From an uncultured Gilliamella sp. (GTDB lineage: Bacteria > Pseudomonadota > Gammaproteobacteria > Enterobacterales > Orbaceae), in NCBI GenBank assembly GCA_945276085.1, contig CALYPO010000010.1, forward strand, positions 1-35,659: a DNA stretch of 35,659 nucleotides. The letters run 5' to 3'. Under the pieces are notes generated by a model. It worked only from the letters and a program-made list of their open reading frames with translations, made no database searches and was not told the DNA's origin. Shown here one piece after another: positions 35,263 through 35,659 of the stretch. Position numbers and translations under genes: made by a program. Position 1 is the first letter of the stretch; every line of letters starts with the position of its first letter.

Positions 35263-35546
35263 TCCAAATATGCAAAATTAAAAAAAGTTTAGAATTTAAC
35301 TATTCTAGCAAATTGGATAACAAATTTGTTAAAAAAAATTAATTTTCTTGTTATCTTTCTCTAAACAACAGCAATTTGACAAAAGTTTAAGAATAAATAT
35401 ACATCTTAAAACAAAGGCTTGAATTTAATTAACGTAATAAACTAAAATAAAAACAATAAATTAATAAAATTAATGTTTTTTATCAATTAACAAAATTACA
35501 TTTACCCGTCAGGCTATGAATTAGCATCTAATTAGAATCCAAATAA
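35263..35546. other. Intergenic region between rpsI and sspA
   Basis: About 280 bp of very AT-rich DNA without a gene on either strand. It contains a 14-bp perfect palindrome TAACAAATTTGTTA (35318-35331) and a plus-strand promoter-like sequence (listed separately). A separate minus-strand promoter for sspAB was not evident to me. Confidence 0.5.
35376..35403 (+). promoter_or_regulatory. Orphan promoter-like sequence on the plus strand
   Basis: A perfect TTGACA (35376-35381) and TATACA (35398-35403) with a 16-bp spacer, pointing away from sspA towards the rpsI terminator. There is no open reading frame downstream, so it is either chance in AT-rich DNA or the start of a small RNA of about 160 nt ending at 35572. 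Confidence 0.35.
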
Positions 35547-35572
35547 AAAAACCCAGTCGAAACTGGGTTTTT
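35547..35572 (-). terminator. Terminator of rpsI (bidirectional)
   Basis: Perfect 11-bp stem AAAAACCCAGT (35547-35557) / ACTGGGTTTTT (35562-35572) with a CGAA loop, about 35 nt after the rpsI stop on the minus strand and followed there by a T run. It would also stop plus-strand transcripts. Confidence 0.88.
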
Positions 35573-35606
35573 GCAAACAATTTTGTAACCTTTGTACAAA
35601 AAATAA

Positions 35607-35659
35607 TTAACGTTTGCTGAATTGTGGACGACGACGTGCTTTGCGTAGACCCACTTTTT
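35607..35659 (-). CDS. rpsI: 30S ribosomal protein S9, C-terminal end (partial)
   Basis: The last 16 full codons of rpsI are in the window; the gene continues to the right. The frame ends K-V-G-L-R-K-A-R-R-R-P-Q-F-S-K-R followed by TAA, which is the invariant C-terminus of S9, whose final residues reach the P-site tRNA anticodon in the 30S subunit. A terminator follows, and sspA-sspB lie beyond on the same strand, the usual rplM-rpsI-sspAB neighbourhood. Partial only because of the window edge. Confidence 0.95.
   Translation of the reverse strand, partial: KVGLRKARRRPQFSKR

Overview
The window is low-GC, gene-dense DNA from a gammaproteobacterium. Housekeeping genes match Escherichia coli proteins closely in sequence and often in order (bamD/rluD-pgeF/clpB, leuS-lptE-holA-nadD, yeiW/efpL, ygiF-glnE, rpsI-sspA-sspB). 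The AT bias, compact gene lengths, a Neisseria/Haemophilus-like preQ1 riboswitch and shuffled enterobacterial gene order suggest an insect-gut Orbaceae (Gilliamella-like) chromosome. That assignment is inference, not proof.

Left third (1-11.6 kb): a 7-bp tandem repeat at the edge, a secreted protein of unknown role overlapping a DeoR-family regulator, a convergent HAD phosphatase, a decayed stretch with a recognisable gene relic, then clpB with a heat-shock-type promoter. queD-queE, preceded by a clear preQ1-I riboswitch, sits between clpB and pgeF; these two are neighbours in E. coli, so queDE looks inserted and is flanked by noncoding, degenerate DNA. rluD-pgeF and bamD are divergent.

Middle (11.8-20.7 kb): the leuS-lptE-holA-nadD run, infA, the lysine permease lysP, the cysteine-cluster gene yeiW, and efpL-ttcA.

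Accessory locus (20.8-25.25 kb): the most interesting part. A PhnP-like metallo-beta-lactamase-fold hydrolase and a nucleoside:H+ symporter-family transporter form a two-gene operon. A perfect 22-bp palindrome overlaps the -10 box of its predicted promoter. Converging on it is a 720-residue regulator in which a LacI DNA-binding domain and a LacI-type sensor domain are fused to a complete ABC-type extracellular solute-binding domain, with no signal peptide. The simplest reading is a self-contained uptake and hydrolysis module controlled by a regulator with two ligand-binding modules. The ligand is unknown.

Right third (25.4-35.66 kb): ygiF (shortened CHAD domain), an unrecognised multi-pass membrane protein and glnE in one run. 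Next comes a heterodimeric exporter-type ABC pair of the YbtP/YbtQ kind behind a near-consensus Fur box, so probably iron-regulated siderophore handling. The stringent-starvation pair sspA-sspB follows, and the C-terminal end of rpsI runs off the window. No tRNA, rRNA, CRISPR array or intact insertion sequence was seen.
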